A DNA stretch of 32,759 nt. Origin: Bacteroidales bacterium. Its GTDB lineage: Bacteria; Bacteroidota; Bacteroidia; Bacteroidales; GCA-2748055. Positions within the stretch are counted from its first letter, which is position 1, and each line of letters begins with the position of its first letter. Positions 23,092-32,086 of the stretch are shown here, piece by piece. The DNA is taken from assembly GCA_030589895.1 (NCBI GenBank), contig JAUUZQ010000038.1, positions 1 through 32,759 of the forward strand, written 5' to 3'. The notes below the pieces were generated by a model. It was given only the letters and a program-made list of their open reading frames with translations. It did no database searches and was not told the DNA's origin. Made by a program: the position numbers and the translations under genes.

Positions 23092-24339
23092 TTATTCGTA
23101 TCTCAATGCAATTATTGGATCAAGCTTTGACGCCTTCATGGCCGGAAAATAACCCGACACCAAACCAACTACCAAACAAAGTATTACTCCCATGATAATC
23201 CACATCCAGGGAATAATAAAGCTCGATCCAATTGATAAAGATACTGCATTTCCTATTAAAATTCCTAATAAAATACCAAGAAGGCCTCCCAACTGCCCAA
23301 TCATTACTGCCTCATAGAGAAATTGTCTCCTGATCATAATCGACTTTGCCCCCAGGGCCTTGCGCGTCCCAATTTCCTTAGTCCGTTCAGTAACAGATAC
23401 TAACATAATATTCATCAAACCAATGACAGCCCCCAACAAGGTTATTATTCCAATGATAGTTGCAGCAATTGTTACATATTTGAGATTTTCCAGAAGCATC
23501 TGAGATAGCTGGTCACTATTCGTAATGTTGAAATCACTGTCATCTTCTGCACTCAATCCACGTACCAATCTAAATATTCCCTCTGCCTCTGAGATTGCCA
23601 TATCCATCAACATGGGATCATATGTCTTCACACTAATCTGGTAACTCATTGATGGTCGTGAAAAATACTGACGCACATTTGTATAGGGGATCAAACATAA
23701 ACGATCAGATCCAAATCCCATGGACGATCCTTTCGACTTTAAAACTCCAATAACTCTGTACCTTCCGTTTCCAACAATCAAAAACTTGTTAATCGGATCA
23801 GTATCTTTGCCAAAGGCCGCACTTGCAATGGAATTTCCAATTATCACCACAGGTTCATTGTTTTCAATATCGAAAACTGTGATGTTTCTTCCTCTCTCAA
23901 TCTCATATCCCCCGGTATATAAAAAGCTTTCATCACATCCCCTGACTGAAGTGTTTGGATTGGACTTATACGATTTATATTTAACTATTGCAGAACCAGA
24001 CGCCCAGGTCTGTATAGAGATTTCCGCCGGAAACCTGAATCGCTCGTTAAACTCCCTGGCTTGCCTGTAACTTATGTAAGCATGATTCTTTCTGCGATAT
24101 GTCTCATTCCCGATCTGTACATGCATACTTCGTGCTTCAATCGTGAATGTATTTGCCCCCATCAGACTAAACTGCTGCGTTAAACTTCCCTGTATTGCAT
24201 CAATAGCAGTAAGAATGCCAACCAGAGCCATGATTCCGAATGCAATTATCATAACAGTTAAGATAGTACGCAACAGGTTTGTTCTGATGGATTTCAGTGA
24301 TATTTGAATATTTTCCCAGAACAATGCAGATGATCTCAT
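23092..24339 (-). CDS. ABC transporter permease, MacB/FtsX type
   Basis: A 415-residue permease. An N-terminal amphipathic segment and TM1 (about 20-45, [21 protein letters not shown]) are followed by a large periplasmic MacB_PCD domain (about 50-280). Three C-terminal TMs then form the FtsX domain (about 285-410), with [18 protein letters not shown] coupling loop and [20 protein letters not shown] end. MacB-like transporters drive mechanotransmission for lipoprotein, peptide or drug export. No ATPase or adaptor gene is adjacent, so its NBD must be encoded elsewhere. It is first of a two-gene unit with the SiaC-like gene and divergent from acnA. Confidence 0.87.
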   Translation of the reverse strand: MRSSALFWENIQISLKSIRTNLLRTILTVMIIAFGIMALVGILTAIDAIQGSLTQQFSLMGANTFTIEARSMHVQIGNETYRRKNHAYISYRQAREFNERFRFPAEISIQTWASGSAIVKYKSYKSNPNTSVRGCDESFLYTGGYEIERGRNITVFDIENNEPVVIIGNSIASAAFGKDTDPINKFLIVGNGRYRVIGVLKSKGSSMGFGSDRLCLIPYTNVRQYFSRPSMSYQISVKTYDPMLMDMAISEAEGIFRLVRGLSAEDDSDFNITNSDQLSQMLLENLKYVTIAATIIGIITLLGAVIGLMNIMLVSVTERTKEIGTRKALGAKSIMIRRQFLYEAVMIGQLGGLLGILLGILIGNAVSLSIGSSFIIPWMWIIMGVILCLVVGLVSGYFPAMKASKLDPIIALRYE

Positions 24340-24590
24340 CTTGGCTCTCAGTTTGAATTCTTATTAAGCATAAATATACAACCTAACTACACTTTATTAC
24401 GATATATAGGAAGGATTTATTTCATACAGGGGCTCTAATTTTTTGGAAATATGGTTTTTCAGCAAATAAACTAAGCCAAATGAACTTACGATGTGTGCTA
24501 ATTATAAAAATAATGGTGAAATTGTTGTGAAATATTTAGACACAATCATTTTTTTTACGAAATTCGTGACCACTTTAAAAAACTAGAATT

Positions 24591-26861
24591 ATGGCATTTG
24601 ACATTGATCTTATTCAAAAACATTACAATAAACTTGAAGCAACTATTCAAGAGCTCAGGGAATTTCTGGGCAGACCGCTTACACTGACAGAAAAAATACT
24701 TTATAGTCACCTGTTTGACACATCACAACTTACTGATTTTAAAAGAGGTAGTGACTACGTAAACTTTTCTCCCGACAGGGTTGCCATGCAAGATGCAACA
24801 GCTCAAATGGCACTTCTACAGTTTATGCAGGCAGGGAAAAGCCAGGCGGCAGTTCCTTCAACAGTACATTGCGATCACCTGATACAAGCAAAAAGTGGTG
24901 CTACGGAGGACTTGAAAAATGCCATAGATAACAACAAGGAGGTATACGATTTTCTGGCAAGTGTTTCAGATAAATATGGAATTGGATTCTGGAAGCCTGG
25001 AGCAGGAATCATACACCAGGTAGTATTGGAAAATTATGCATTTCCCGGAGGAATGATGATCGGAACAGATTCACATACTGTGAACGCAGGCGGATTGGGA
25101 ATGGTCGCTATTGGAGTGGGTGGTGCAGACGCAGTTGATGTCATGACAGGAATGCCATGGGAACTTAAATTCCCTGAATTAATAGGTGTCAAATTAACAG
25201 GAAAACTGAGTGGCTGGACTTCTGCGAAAGATGTGATTTTGAAAGTAGCCGGACTACTTACTGTTAAAGGTGGGACCGGTAAAATTGTTGAGTATTTTGG
25301 AGAAGGTGCTGCAAATATATCATGTACAGGAAAAGGTACTATCTGCAATATGGGTGCAGAGATTGGAGCTACGACTTCACTGTTTGGCTATGATAAAAAG
25401 ATGGCTGACTACCTGATTGGTACTGAGCGCTCTGATGTAGCTGCTGCTGCTGATAGCGTGTCTGAACACTTGAATGGAGATGCCGAAGTCTATGCAAATC
25501 CGGAAAAATACTTCGATGAAGTAATCGAAATCAATCTTGATGAACTGGAACCGCACATCAATGGACCATTTACTCCGGACAAAGCATGGCCAATATCTGA
25601 ATTTGCAAAAGCAGTTGAAGAGAATGACTTCCCTGCTAAAATGGAAGTTGGACTCATTGGTTCATGTACGAATTCGTCATACGAAGATATTACCAGAGCA
25701 GCCTCTGTGGCACAACAAGCATTGGATAAAAAACTAAAAGTAGCAGCTGAATATACAGTTACACCGGGTTCTGAGATGGTTCGATACACAATTGAACGTG
25801 ATGGTTTGGTGAAAACTTTCGAAAATATTGGTGGAGTAGTACTGGCAAATGCATGTGGTCCATGCATCGGACAGTGGGCCAGGCACAACGCTGATCAACA
25901 TAAGAGAAATTCCATCATCACTTCCTTTAACAGAAATTTTGCTAAACGAAATGATGGGAATCCAAATACATTTTCGTTTGTAGCATCACCGGAAATTGTA
26001 ACTGCAATGACCATTGCCGGCGATCTGAGATTTAATCCTCTTACAGATACCCTCACCAACGCAGACGGTGAACAGGTTAAACTGGAAGAGCCAAAAGGAA
26101 TTGAGCTACCGGTAAAGGGATTTGCAGTTGAAGACAATGGATATCAGGCACCTTCAAGTGAAGGTGGCTCCGTTCAGATTGAGGTGGATTCATCTTCAAA
26201 AAGATTACAGCTGCTTACACCCTTTGAAGCATGGGATGGCAATGATCTTAACGATATGAAACTATTGATCAAGGCGAAAGGAAAATGTACAACAGATCAT
26301 ATTTCCATGGCTGGTCCCTGGTTAAAATTCAGAGGTCATCTCGACAATATTTCAAACAACATGCTGATTGGTGCTGAGAATTTCTTTAATAATCTTACCA
26401 ATGCTGTGGTGAATCAATTGTCTGGCGAGCTCCAGGAGGTGCCTGCTGCCGCAAGGGATTACAAAGCAAATGGTATAAAAACAATCGTTGTGGGCGATGA
26501 AAATTATGGTGAAGGATCCTCAAGAGAGCATGCTGCAATGGAACCTCGTCATCTCGGCGTAAGGGTTGTACTCGTCAAATCCTTTGCGCGTATTCATGAA
26601 ACAAATTTGAAAAAGCAGGGGATGCTGGGACTTACTTTTGACAACAAAGCAGACTATGATAAGATACGTGAGGATGATTCGATCAGCATTCGCGGTTTAA
26701 AGGAGTTCACACCCGGAAAACAAGTAACTGTTGTACTGGAGCATAGTGATGGAAGCACAGATGAATTTTTGGCAAATCACACCTATAACCAATCGCAGAT
26801 TGAATGGTTCATGGCTGGATCTGCGCTGAATCTCATTAAAAAACAGAATAGTTCTTTGTAA
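24591..26861 (+). CDS. acnA: Aconitate hydratase
   Basis: A 756-residue aconitase of the mitochondrial type, isomerising citrate to isocitrate in the TCA cycle with a [4Fe-4S] cluster. The cluster cysteines are Cys359 ([11 protein letters not shown]) and Cys422/Cys425 ([10 protein letters not shown]), close to 358/421/424 of mammalian aconitase. Other signatures are [45 protein letters not shown] and the C-terminal swivel domain [20 protein letters not shown]. The 251-bp upstream region has no exact TAnnTTTG box; an 11-bp palindrome acgaaattcgt lies at 24557-24567. It appears monocistronic. Confidence 0.97.
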   Translation: MAFDIDLIQKHYNKLEATIQELREFLGRPLTLTEKILYSHLFDTSQLTDFKRGSDYVNFSPDRVAMQDATAQMALLQFMQAGKSQAAVPSTVHCDHLIQAKSGATEDLKNAIDNNKEVYDFLASVSDKYGIGFWKPGAGIIHQVVLENYAFPGGMMIGTDSHTVNAGGLGMVAIGVGGADAVDVMTGMPWELKFPELIGVKLTGKLSGWTSAKDVILKVAGLLTVKGGTGKIVEYFGEGAANISCTGKGTICNMGAEIGATTSLFGYDKKMADYLIGTERSDVAAAADSVSEHLNGDAEVYANPEKYFDEVIEINLDELEPHINGPFTPDKAWPISEFAKAVEENDFPAKMEVGLIGSCTNSSYEDITRAASVAQQALDKKLKVAAEYTVTPGSEMVRYTIERDGLVKTFENIGGVVLANACGPCIGQWARHNADQHKRNSIITSFNRNFAKRNDGNPNTFSFVASPEIVTAMTIAGDLRFNPLTDTLTNADGEQVKLEEPKGIELPVKGFAVEDNGYQAPSSEGGSVQIEVDSSSKRLQLLTPFEAWDGNDLNDMKLLIKAKGKCTTDHISMAGPWLKFRGHLDNISNNMLIGAENFFNNLTNAVVNQLSGELQEVPAAARDYKANGIKTIVVGDENYGEGSSREHAAMEPRHLGVRVVLVKSFARIHETNLKKQGMLGLTFDNKADYDKIREDDSISIRGLKEFTPGKQVTVVLEHSDGSTDEFLANHTYNQSQIEWFMAGSALNLIKKQNSSL

Positions 26862-26908
26862 GACTACGGTAAAATACTGCATTGGTAAAATGAATTAAAT
26901 AATTTGTT

Positions 26909-27994
26909 TTGGAAAAAGATTGTATGATCAGGGCCTTTGGAATTGCCGGGGAATACCTGCATCAACATAGTATTGGTGAAAAATCTTCCAGTCCGGAACT
27001 TTCAGCTTTGAATAACAAATTCTTCGATTTATTTGAAGATACAATACTCCGGGAACACATAAACAATCCATGGTTCACCCCTGATTTTGTAAGAAATGCA
27101 ATTGGAGCAATCTCTTCCATGTTGGAGCTAACTAATTTAAATACCTGGCTGCAAGAATATGATTGTCTTCCGGTAGATCCATCCCGGCAAAAAACAGTTG
27201 GTGTAGTAATGGCAGGAAATATCCCACTGGTTGGATTTCATGATTTCTTATCAGTATTGATCTCCGGACATAAATTTTTCGGAAAACCCTCTTCAAAAGA
27301 TGATAATCTTATACGAATCTTTGCGGACCTGCTCATTGAAATTGAGCCCGGTTTTGCAGAAAGAATTGAGTTTACCGAAGATTACCTGAAAAACGCAGAT
27401 GCGCAAATTGCTACCGGAAGCGATAACTCTTCAAGATATTTCAAGTACTATTTTAAGGATATTCCACATATCATTCGCAAAAACAGAAATGGCGTAGCAA
27501 TTCTCGATGGACATGAGAGCCGGGAAACACTGCTTAAGTTAGGCGAAGACATCTTTACATATTTTGGGATGGGATGCAGAAACGTGACCAAACTCTATAT
27601 TCCGGAAAATTATGATTTGACAATACTGCTTGAAGCGCTGGAAGATTTTGCAGCACTCTCCAATCACCATAAGTATGCCAACAATATAGATTATCAGCGC
27701 ACCATTCATTTAATGGGTCGCGAGCCTTTTTTGGATAATGGCGTTGTATTGGTGAAAGAAAGCAAGAACATTTCAAGTCCGGTGGGTTTTGTTTTTTATG
27801 AAAAATATTCGGAACTTGATTTTGTCCGTGAAGAGTTAAAACTTCTGGAAGATCAGATCCAGTGTGTAGTTACATCTGTTAGCGGATTTGAAAACAGTGT
27901 TTTGCCCGGGGAGACACAACATCCTGAACTTTGGGACTACTCAGATGGAGTAGATACACTGCAATTTTTAACCGATATTGCCAATGTAGAATGA
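26909..27994 (+). CDS. LuxC-type acyl-CoA reductase
   Basis: A 361-residue protein of the LuxC/acyl-CoA reductase family within the aldehyde dehydrogenase superfamily, reducing acyl-CoA to aldehyde with NADPH. Recognisable parts are VGVVMAGNIPLVGFHDFLSV (about 97-116), FFGKPSSKDDNLIR, then YYFKDIPHIIRKNRNG and the probable nucleophile Cys223 in FTYFGMGCRNVTKLY. There are no other lux genes, so bioluminescence is not implied; Bacteroidetes homologues have no settled role. The start is either TTG at 26909, which gives a family-like lead, or ATG at 26924. Its TGA overlaps the next ATG (27991). Confidence 0.8.
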   Translation: MEKDCMIRAFGIAGEYLHQHSIGEKSSSPELSALNNKFFDLFEDTILREHINNPWFTPDFVRNAIGAISSMLELTNLNTWLQEYDCLPVDPSRQKTVGVVMAGNIPLVGFHDFLSVLISGHKFFGKPSSKDDNLIRIFADLLIEIEPGFAERIEFTEDYLKNADAQIATGSDNSSRYFKYYFKDIPHIIRKNRNGVAILDGHESRETLLKLGEDIFTYFGMGCRNVTKLYIPENYDLTILLEALEDFAALSNHHKYANNIDYQRTIHLMGREPFLDNGVVLVKESKNISSPVGFVFYEKYSELDFVREELKLLEDQIQCVVTSVSGFENSVLPGETQHPELWDYSDGVDTLQFLTDIANVE

Positions 27995-28515
27995 TATTTC
28001 AATTTAGAATCATATCAGGAGAAAATAAAGATTTTGCCCGTGAACTGTTGATCAATGGTGAGCAGACATTTTTGGATTTTCACCATGCCCTGCAAGAAAA
28101 CCTGGGATATGATCCTCATCAGTTGGCATCCTTCTTCCTTACAAATACCAGCTGGGAAAAAGAATTGCAAATCACTCTCATTGATATGATGGATGAAGAG
28201 AATGAAACATGCACTACAATGGATTGTTGCAAAATCGAAGAGCATATCAACCCTGAAGAACAGAGAATGCTCTATGTATTTGATTTTTTCTCAGAACGAT
28301 CTTTCTTTATTGAACTTACTGATGTAATAGAAAATATCGAAAGTAAGCAACTGCCAAAAGTCACTTTTGAGCATGGCGATCCTCCGGCACAGATAGATCT
28401 GGGACTGGATAATCTCTCTTTTACTGAGGAAGATGATGACAATGAAGATACATTTGGTTTTAATGAAGAGGACCTTGGTGAAGGATTTAACATCTCGGAT
28501 ATAGAAGACTATTAG
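27991..28515 (+). CDS. Plasmid pRiA4b ORF-3 / TnpR-passenger-like protein
   Basis: A 174-residue acidic protein of the pRiA4b ORF-3-like family (PF07929): IFQFRIISGENKDFARELLI at the start, FLDFHHALQENLGYDPHQLASFFLT, and MLYVFDFFSERSFFIELTDV in the middle. The C-terminus is very Asp/Glu-rich (EEDDDNEDTFGFNEEDLG). Function is unknown. The IS1096 passenger label is historical and there is no transposon here. The ATG at 27991 overlaps the upstream TGA by four bases (ATGA), implying translational coupling; longer in-frame starts inside the preceding gene are rejected. It is followed by miaA after one base. Confidence 0.82.
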   Translation: MIFQFRIISGENKDFARELLINGEQTFLDFHHALQENLGYDPHQLASFFLTNTSWEKELQITLIDMMDEENETCTTMDCCKIEEHINPEEQRMLYVFDFFSERSFFIELTDVIENIESKQLPKVTFEHGDPPAQIDLGLDNLSFTEEDDDNEDTFGFNEEDLGEGFNISDIEDY

Positions 28516-28516
28516 A

Positions 28517-29440
28517 ATGAGTAAATTCCTGATTGTATTAGGAGGACCGACAGCGTCAGGTAAAACATCCACTGCCATTGAATTGGCAAAGTTCTTTAAT
28601 ACTGAAATTATTTCAGCCGATTCCAGACAAATCTATAAGGAAACAACCATTGGGACAGCAGTGCCGGATCCGCAGCAACTTGCAGAAGTTCCTCACCATT
28701 TCATTCAATCTATAAGCCTGAAAACATACTACAATGCAAGTATATACGAGGAAAACGTCCTCTCAACTCTGGATAAGCTGTATAAAAAATATGATGTTGT
28801 GGTGATGGCTGGTGGCTCCGGATTATATATCAATGCTGTTTGCGAGGGAATTGATGATCTGCCGACAGTTGATCCCGGCATCCGTCAATCACTTGATACT
28901 AAATTCAGGAAAGAGGGTATCGAGAGTATCAGGAATGATCTGAAGCTACTCGACCCCGATACTTATGCCAAAGTGGACCTGAAAAATCACCTTAGAATAT
29001 TGAAAGCACTGGAGATTACAATTCAGACAGGACGGCCCTACTCAAGTTTTCTCACCCATAAAAAAAAGAAAAGAGATTTTCAAGTTATTCGATTGGCCCT
29101 TAATATGGATAGGGAAATACTCTATGAGAGAATCAACAGTAGAGTAGATTTGATGGTGGAGACGGGGCTCTTTAAAGAGGCTGAAGAACTAAAGCACCTG
29201 CGAGATACAAATGTCTTAAAAACTGTAGGTTACAAGGAGATATTCGCATATTTTGATGGAAATATAAGCAAGGAAGAGGCGATTGATCTGATCAAGCGCA
29301 ACAGTCGAAAGTATGCAAGAAAACAGATCACCTGGTTTCGAAAGGATGAGTTGTATCCATGGTTTCATCCTGATGAAATTCAGCAAATGACCGCACACTG
29401 TGAAAAAATAGTGAATGGTTTTAGCCCTCTGGGAAAGTAA
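28517..29440 (+). CDS. miaA: tRNA dimethylallyltransferase MiaA
   Basis: A 307-residue enzyme transferring dimethylallyl to A37 of tRNAs that read UNN codons. The P-loop GGPTASGKT is at 9-17. SADSRQIYKE (about 35-44) includes the catalytic Asp, then PHHFIQS, VVMAGGSGLYINAVCEG and the C-terminal RKQITWFRKDELYPWFHPDE complete the family pattern. Length is normal. It begins one base after the pRiA4b-like stop, so it is third in an acyl-CoA reductase, pRiA4b-like, miaA unit. No terminator is seen in the 106 bp that follow. Confidence 0.96.
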   Translation: MSKFLIVLGGPTASGKTSTAIELAKFFNTEIISADSRQIYKETTIGTAVPDPQQLAEVPHHFIQSISLKTYYNASIYEENVLSTLDKLYKKYDVVVMAGGSGLYINAVCEGIDDLPTVDPGIRQSLDTKFRKEGIESIRNDLKLLDPDTYAKVDLKNHLRILKALEITIQTGRPYSSFLTHKKKKRDFQVIRLALNMDREILYERINSRVDLMVETGLFKEAEELKHLRDTNVLKTVGYKEIFAYFDGNISKEEAIDLIKRNSRKYARKQITWFRKDELYPWFHPDEIQQMTAHCEKIVNGFSPLGK

Positions 29441-29520
29441 TTTGAAGTTCTCACTTAAGCCCTGAAATGAAAAACTGACTCCTTATCAAAAATCATTCAT
29501 GCACTCTCATTAGCAATAGC

Positions 29521-29528
29521 TATATTTG
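29521..29528 (+). promoter_or_regulatory. -7 element of the glycosyltransferase gene
   Basis: TATATTTG is an exact TAnnTTTG, 18 nt before the TTG start at 29547. No -33 TTTG is visible at 19-21 nt. Confidence 0.5.
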
Positions 29529-29546
29529 TATTAAAGAATAATATAA

Positions 29547-30686
29547 TTGGAAAAATCCAAAGTCATCATTATCGGAACGTCATGGCCCTTCAGAGGCGGA
29601 CTTGCCGCGTACAACGAGCGCCTCGCAACTGAATATCAGCAACTTGGATATGATGTAAGCATCTATACATTTTCATTACAATATCCGGGATTCCTTTTCC
29701 CCGGGAAAACACAAATGGCTAGTTGGGATGCACCACAGCATCTCAATATCAAAAAAAAGATAAACTCTATTAATCCGTTGAACTGGATTTGGGTAGGAAA
29801 GCAAATCAAAAAAGAAAAAGCCAATCTGGTGATTATCAACTATTGGCTTCCATTTATGGGGCCATGTTTTGGAACCATAGCCAGAATAATTAAGAAAAAT
29901 AAGTTTACAAAAATCATATCCATATTACATAATATCATTCCTCATGAAAAGCATTTTGGGGATAAACCTTTTACCCAATATTTTATTAAACCTATTGATG
30001 CATTTGTTGCCATGTCGGATTCTGTTTTGGAAGATATCAAGGTATTTGACACAAAAAAGGAAAGTGGATTTTGTCCACATCCCGTATACGATATTTTCGG
30101 AGAATCTGTAGAAAAATCAAAAGCCAAGCGTTTTCTGAATCTTCAGGAAAATATAAATTATGTGCTCTTCTTTGGCTTCATAAGAGATTATAAAGGTTTA
30201 GATCTCCTAATTGAAGCATTCACTGACAAAAGACTTCAGGAACTGAACTTAAAACTATTGGTTGCAGGAGAATTCTATTCAAACGAGGAAAAATACATAT
30301 CGCTTATTAAGAAAAATAATCTATTTAATTTCGTAGAGCTAAGAACTGAGTTTATTCCTGATGAAATCGTTAAATATTATTTCTCAGCAGCTGATATCGT
30401 CGTTCAACCATATAAAACAGCGACACAAAGTGGTATTTCTCAAATTGCTTATCATTTTAATAAACCCATGATTGTGACCAATGTTGGTGGTCTGCCCGAA
30501 ATAGTGCCGGATGGAAAAGTAGGATTTGTGGTGGATGTAGATTCTTCGGAAGTGGCAAATGCAATTTATAGATTTTATAATGAGAAATTAGAAGAGGAAT
30601 TCTCAAAGAATAGTGCTGAAGAGAAAAAGAAGTATTCATGGAATAGAATGGTAACAACCATAAATCAATTAATTAAGCTACAATGA
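29547..30686 (+). CDS. Glycosyltransferase, GT4-like (GT-B fold)
   Basis: A 379-residue glycosyltransferase. The N-terminal Rossmann half starts SKVIIIGTSWPFRGGLAAYN (glycine-rich acceptor loop). The C-terminal half has the donor-binding VLFFGFIRDYKGLDLLIEAF and QPYKTATQSGISQIAYHFNK...TNVGGLPEIV with the GT4 sugar-nucleotide contacts, including the acidic residue of the E-x7-E region in altered form (SGIS). It probably adds a sugar to lipopolysaccharide core or capsule. The TTG at 29547 is taken as start because the protein fold begins immediately and a -7 box lies just upstream. It is followed 161 bp later by a sugar nucleotidyltransferase gene. Confidence 0.82.
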   Translation: MEKSKVIIIGTSWPFRGGLAAYNERLATEYQQLGYDVSIYTFSLQYPGFLFPGKTQMASWDAPQHLNIKKKINSINPLNWIWVGKQIKKEKANLVIINYWLPFMGPCFGTIARIIKKNKFTKIISILHNIIPHEKHFGDKPFTQYFIKPIDAFVAMSDSVLEDIKVFDTKKESGFCPHPVYDIFGESVEKSKAKRFLNLQENINYVLFFGFIRDYKGLDLLIEAFTDKRLQELNLKLLVAGEFYSNEEKYISLIKKNNLFNFVELRTEFIPDEIVKYYFSAADIVVQPYKTATQSGISQIAYHFNKPMIVTNVGGLPEIVPDGKVGFVVDVDSSEVANAIYRFYNEKLEEEFSKNSAEEKKKYSWNRMVTTINQLIKLQ

Positions 30687-30740
30687 TCATTCGTAGAAAA
30701 AACCTATAAGTATAATGAGACGATGCCTTAGTATCAGCGA

Positions 30741-30766
30741 TTTGAGAAAAATATAGATATCTCAAA
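30741..30766. repeat. Inverted repeat in the glycosyltransferase-nucleotidyltransferase gap
   Basis: TTTGAGA (30741-30747) pairs perfectly with TCTCAAA (30760-30766) across a 12-base AT-rich spacer. No T-tract follows on the plus strand, so termination is unproven. A TGAGTTTG, one mismatch from a -7 box, lies further downstream before the next gene. Confidence 0.4.
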
Positions 30767-30847
30767 AAGAACCAGTTTACGAGCTCGACGAAGTCAAACA
30801 TTTATAATTATGCTGAGTTTGCTTGCAGTCACCAATTAAAGAACAGA

Positions 30848-31561
30848 ATGAATAAAAAACCAAAAGAAGCTATTATTCTGGCTGGTGGAAAAGAAACCAG
30901 GTTACAATCAGTTGTATCTGACATTCCAAAATCTATGGCATTGATAAACGATGTTCCTTTTCTTAATTATATGCTGAACTACCTCGAAAAATATGGTATT
31001 GAGCATGTTATATTATCAGTAGGGTATAAATGGAAAGCTATATATGAATATTTTGGAGATCAGTACAATTCAATCAGGCTCTCCTATGCCATTGAAGAAG
31101 ACCCACTTGGTACTGGCGGAAGAATAAAACTAGCATTGAAAAAAGCTGAGGGAGAAGATATATATATACTCAATGGCGATACATTTTTTGATGTCAATTT
31201 AAGTGATTTAAGTGAGTTTTACTTTGCCCATCAATCTGACATGGCCATAACTATTAAGCGGAAAGGAAATTTTTTCAGATATGGGACTGTGGAGCTTGAT
31301 GTTTGTAAAGTAACTGGATTCAGGGAGAAACAACCATTGAAATCAGGACTCATCAATGGAGGAGTTTACATCATGAAAAAGGGTCTGTTCGAATCCTTCA
31401 ATATGCCGGAAAAATTCTCTTTTGAAGCAGATTTCATGGAGAAGAAGATCAGTGAACTCAGGATTTGTGCAATGAGATGCAACGAATATTTTATTGACAT
31501 TGAAATACCTGCCGACTATGAGAAAGCAAAAAAGGAATTAGCTGCCAGAATAATACTCTAG
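30848..31561 (+). CDS. Sugar-phosphate nucleotidyltransferase (HddC-like)
   Basis: A 237-residue NTP-transferase fold protein resembling HddC (D-glycero-alpha-D-manno-heptose-1-phosphate guanylyltransferase). Features are IILAGGKETRLQSVVSDIPK at 9-28, FLNYMLNYLEKYGI, then HVILSVGYKWKAIYEYFG, EEDPLGTGGRIKLAL and ILNGDTFFDV. The usual nucleotide-binding signature GGxGTRL...PKPM reads GGKETRL...PKSM here. Each difference (Gly to Glu, Pro to Ser) is one transition away from the usual codon, so activity may be reduced. The stop codon TAG straddles the left junction of the IS630 element. Its role in surface polysaccharide synthesis is inferred from the glycosyltransferase neighbour. Confidence 0.75.
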   Translation: MNKKPKEAIILAGGKETRLQSVVSDIPKSMALINDVPFLNYMLNYLEKYGIEHVILSVGYKWKAIYEYFGDQYNSIRLSYAIEEDPLGTGGRIKLALKKAEGEDIYILNGDTFFDVNLSDLSEFYFAHQSDMAITIKRKGNFFRYGTVELDVCKVTGFREKQPLKSGLINGGVYIMKKGLFESFNMPEKFSFEADFMEKKISELRICAMRCNEYFIDIEIPADYEKAKKELAARIIL

Positions 31562-31586
31562 TGTCATGTCAACTTGATTATGTCTG
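31561..31586 (+). repeat. Left terminal inverted repeat of the IS630 element
   Basis: It begins GTGTCATGTCAA directly after the target TA and matches the reverse complement of 32731-32756 at 21 of 26 positions. Confidence 0.85.
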
Positions 31587-31615
31587 TATTATTGTTTAAC
31601 TTGCCATCAAAAAAG

Positions 31616-32086
31616 ATGGTACGATATAAAGTAACGTTAACTCAAGATGAGTATGAGTTGTGCAAGAGCACATTAGGTAAAGGGAAACATAGTTCGCAAC
31701 AGTATCGAAATGCCTGCATTCTAATTAATACTGATGAAGGTTCTCTCGGGCAGAAATTGTCCAATGAGCAAGTTGCCCAGGTATTGCAGATTAACACTAA
31801 GACCGTTGAGCGTGTAAAACAACGATTTGTAGAGGAAGGCTTTGACGCCTGCATGGATCGCAAGCCATACCCAAAGAAGGGTCCGGTAAAAACAGATGGT
31901 GATTTTGAGGCCCACTTGATAGCCTTGAGTTGTAGCGAAGCCCCGGCAGGATATGCGCGTTGGTCCTTACGCATGCTGGCAGATAAGATGGTGGAACTGA
32001 AATACACCGATAGTATATCTCATGAAGCTGTTCGTCAGGTGTTAAAAAAAACGAAATCAAACCGTGGAGAGTCAAAGGTTGGGTGA
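31616..32086 (+). CDS. IS630 transposase, N-terminal part (orfA)
   Basis: A 156-residue DNA-binding half of an IS630 transposase starting MVRYKVTLTQDEYEL. The helix-turn-helix region LSNEQVAQVLQINTKTVERVKQRFVEEGFDACMDRKPYP is typical of the family (residues about 49-87). I prefer the ATG at 31616, which matches common IS630 N-termini; in-frame TTG 31574 and ATG 31580 are alternatives. The frame ends at TGA 32084 shortly after an A8 run, where a -1 shift joins it to orfB and gives a 377-residue product. Confidence 0.88.
   Translation: MVRYKVTLTQDEYELCKSTLGKGKHSSQQYRNACILINTDEGSLGQKLSNEQVAQVLQINTKTVERVKQRFVEEGFDACMDRKPYPKKGPVKTDGDFEAHLIALSCSEAPAGYARWSLRMLADKMVELKYTDSISHEAVRQVLKKTKSNRGESKVG
32044..32050 (+). 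promoter_or_regulatory. Probable -1 slippery site in the IS630 transposase
   Basis: In the orfA frame the heptamer is A AAA AAA, followed by ACG. Slipping back one base converts the divergent tail KTKSNRGESKVG into NEIKPWRVKGWVIPP, which restores family sequence (KP-W and IPP) continuous with orfB. This fits programmed -1 frameshifting or transcript slippage on the A8 run 32044-32051. Confidence 0.65.

Noticed and set aside
24557..24567. Palindrome acgaaattcgt upstream of acnA as an operator
   Set aside because: Only 11 bp and AT-rich; no matching regulator or second copy is visible.
26909..27994. Bioluminescence (lux) gene
   Set aside because: LuxC-type reductase without luxA, luxB, luxD or luxE nearby.
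27991..28515. Transposon passenger gene indicating a second mobile element
   Set aside because: The family name is historical; no transposase, inverted repeats or target duplication surround it and it is tightly coupled to miaA.
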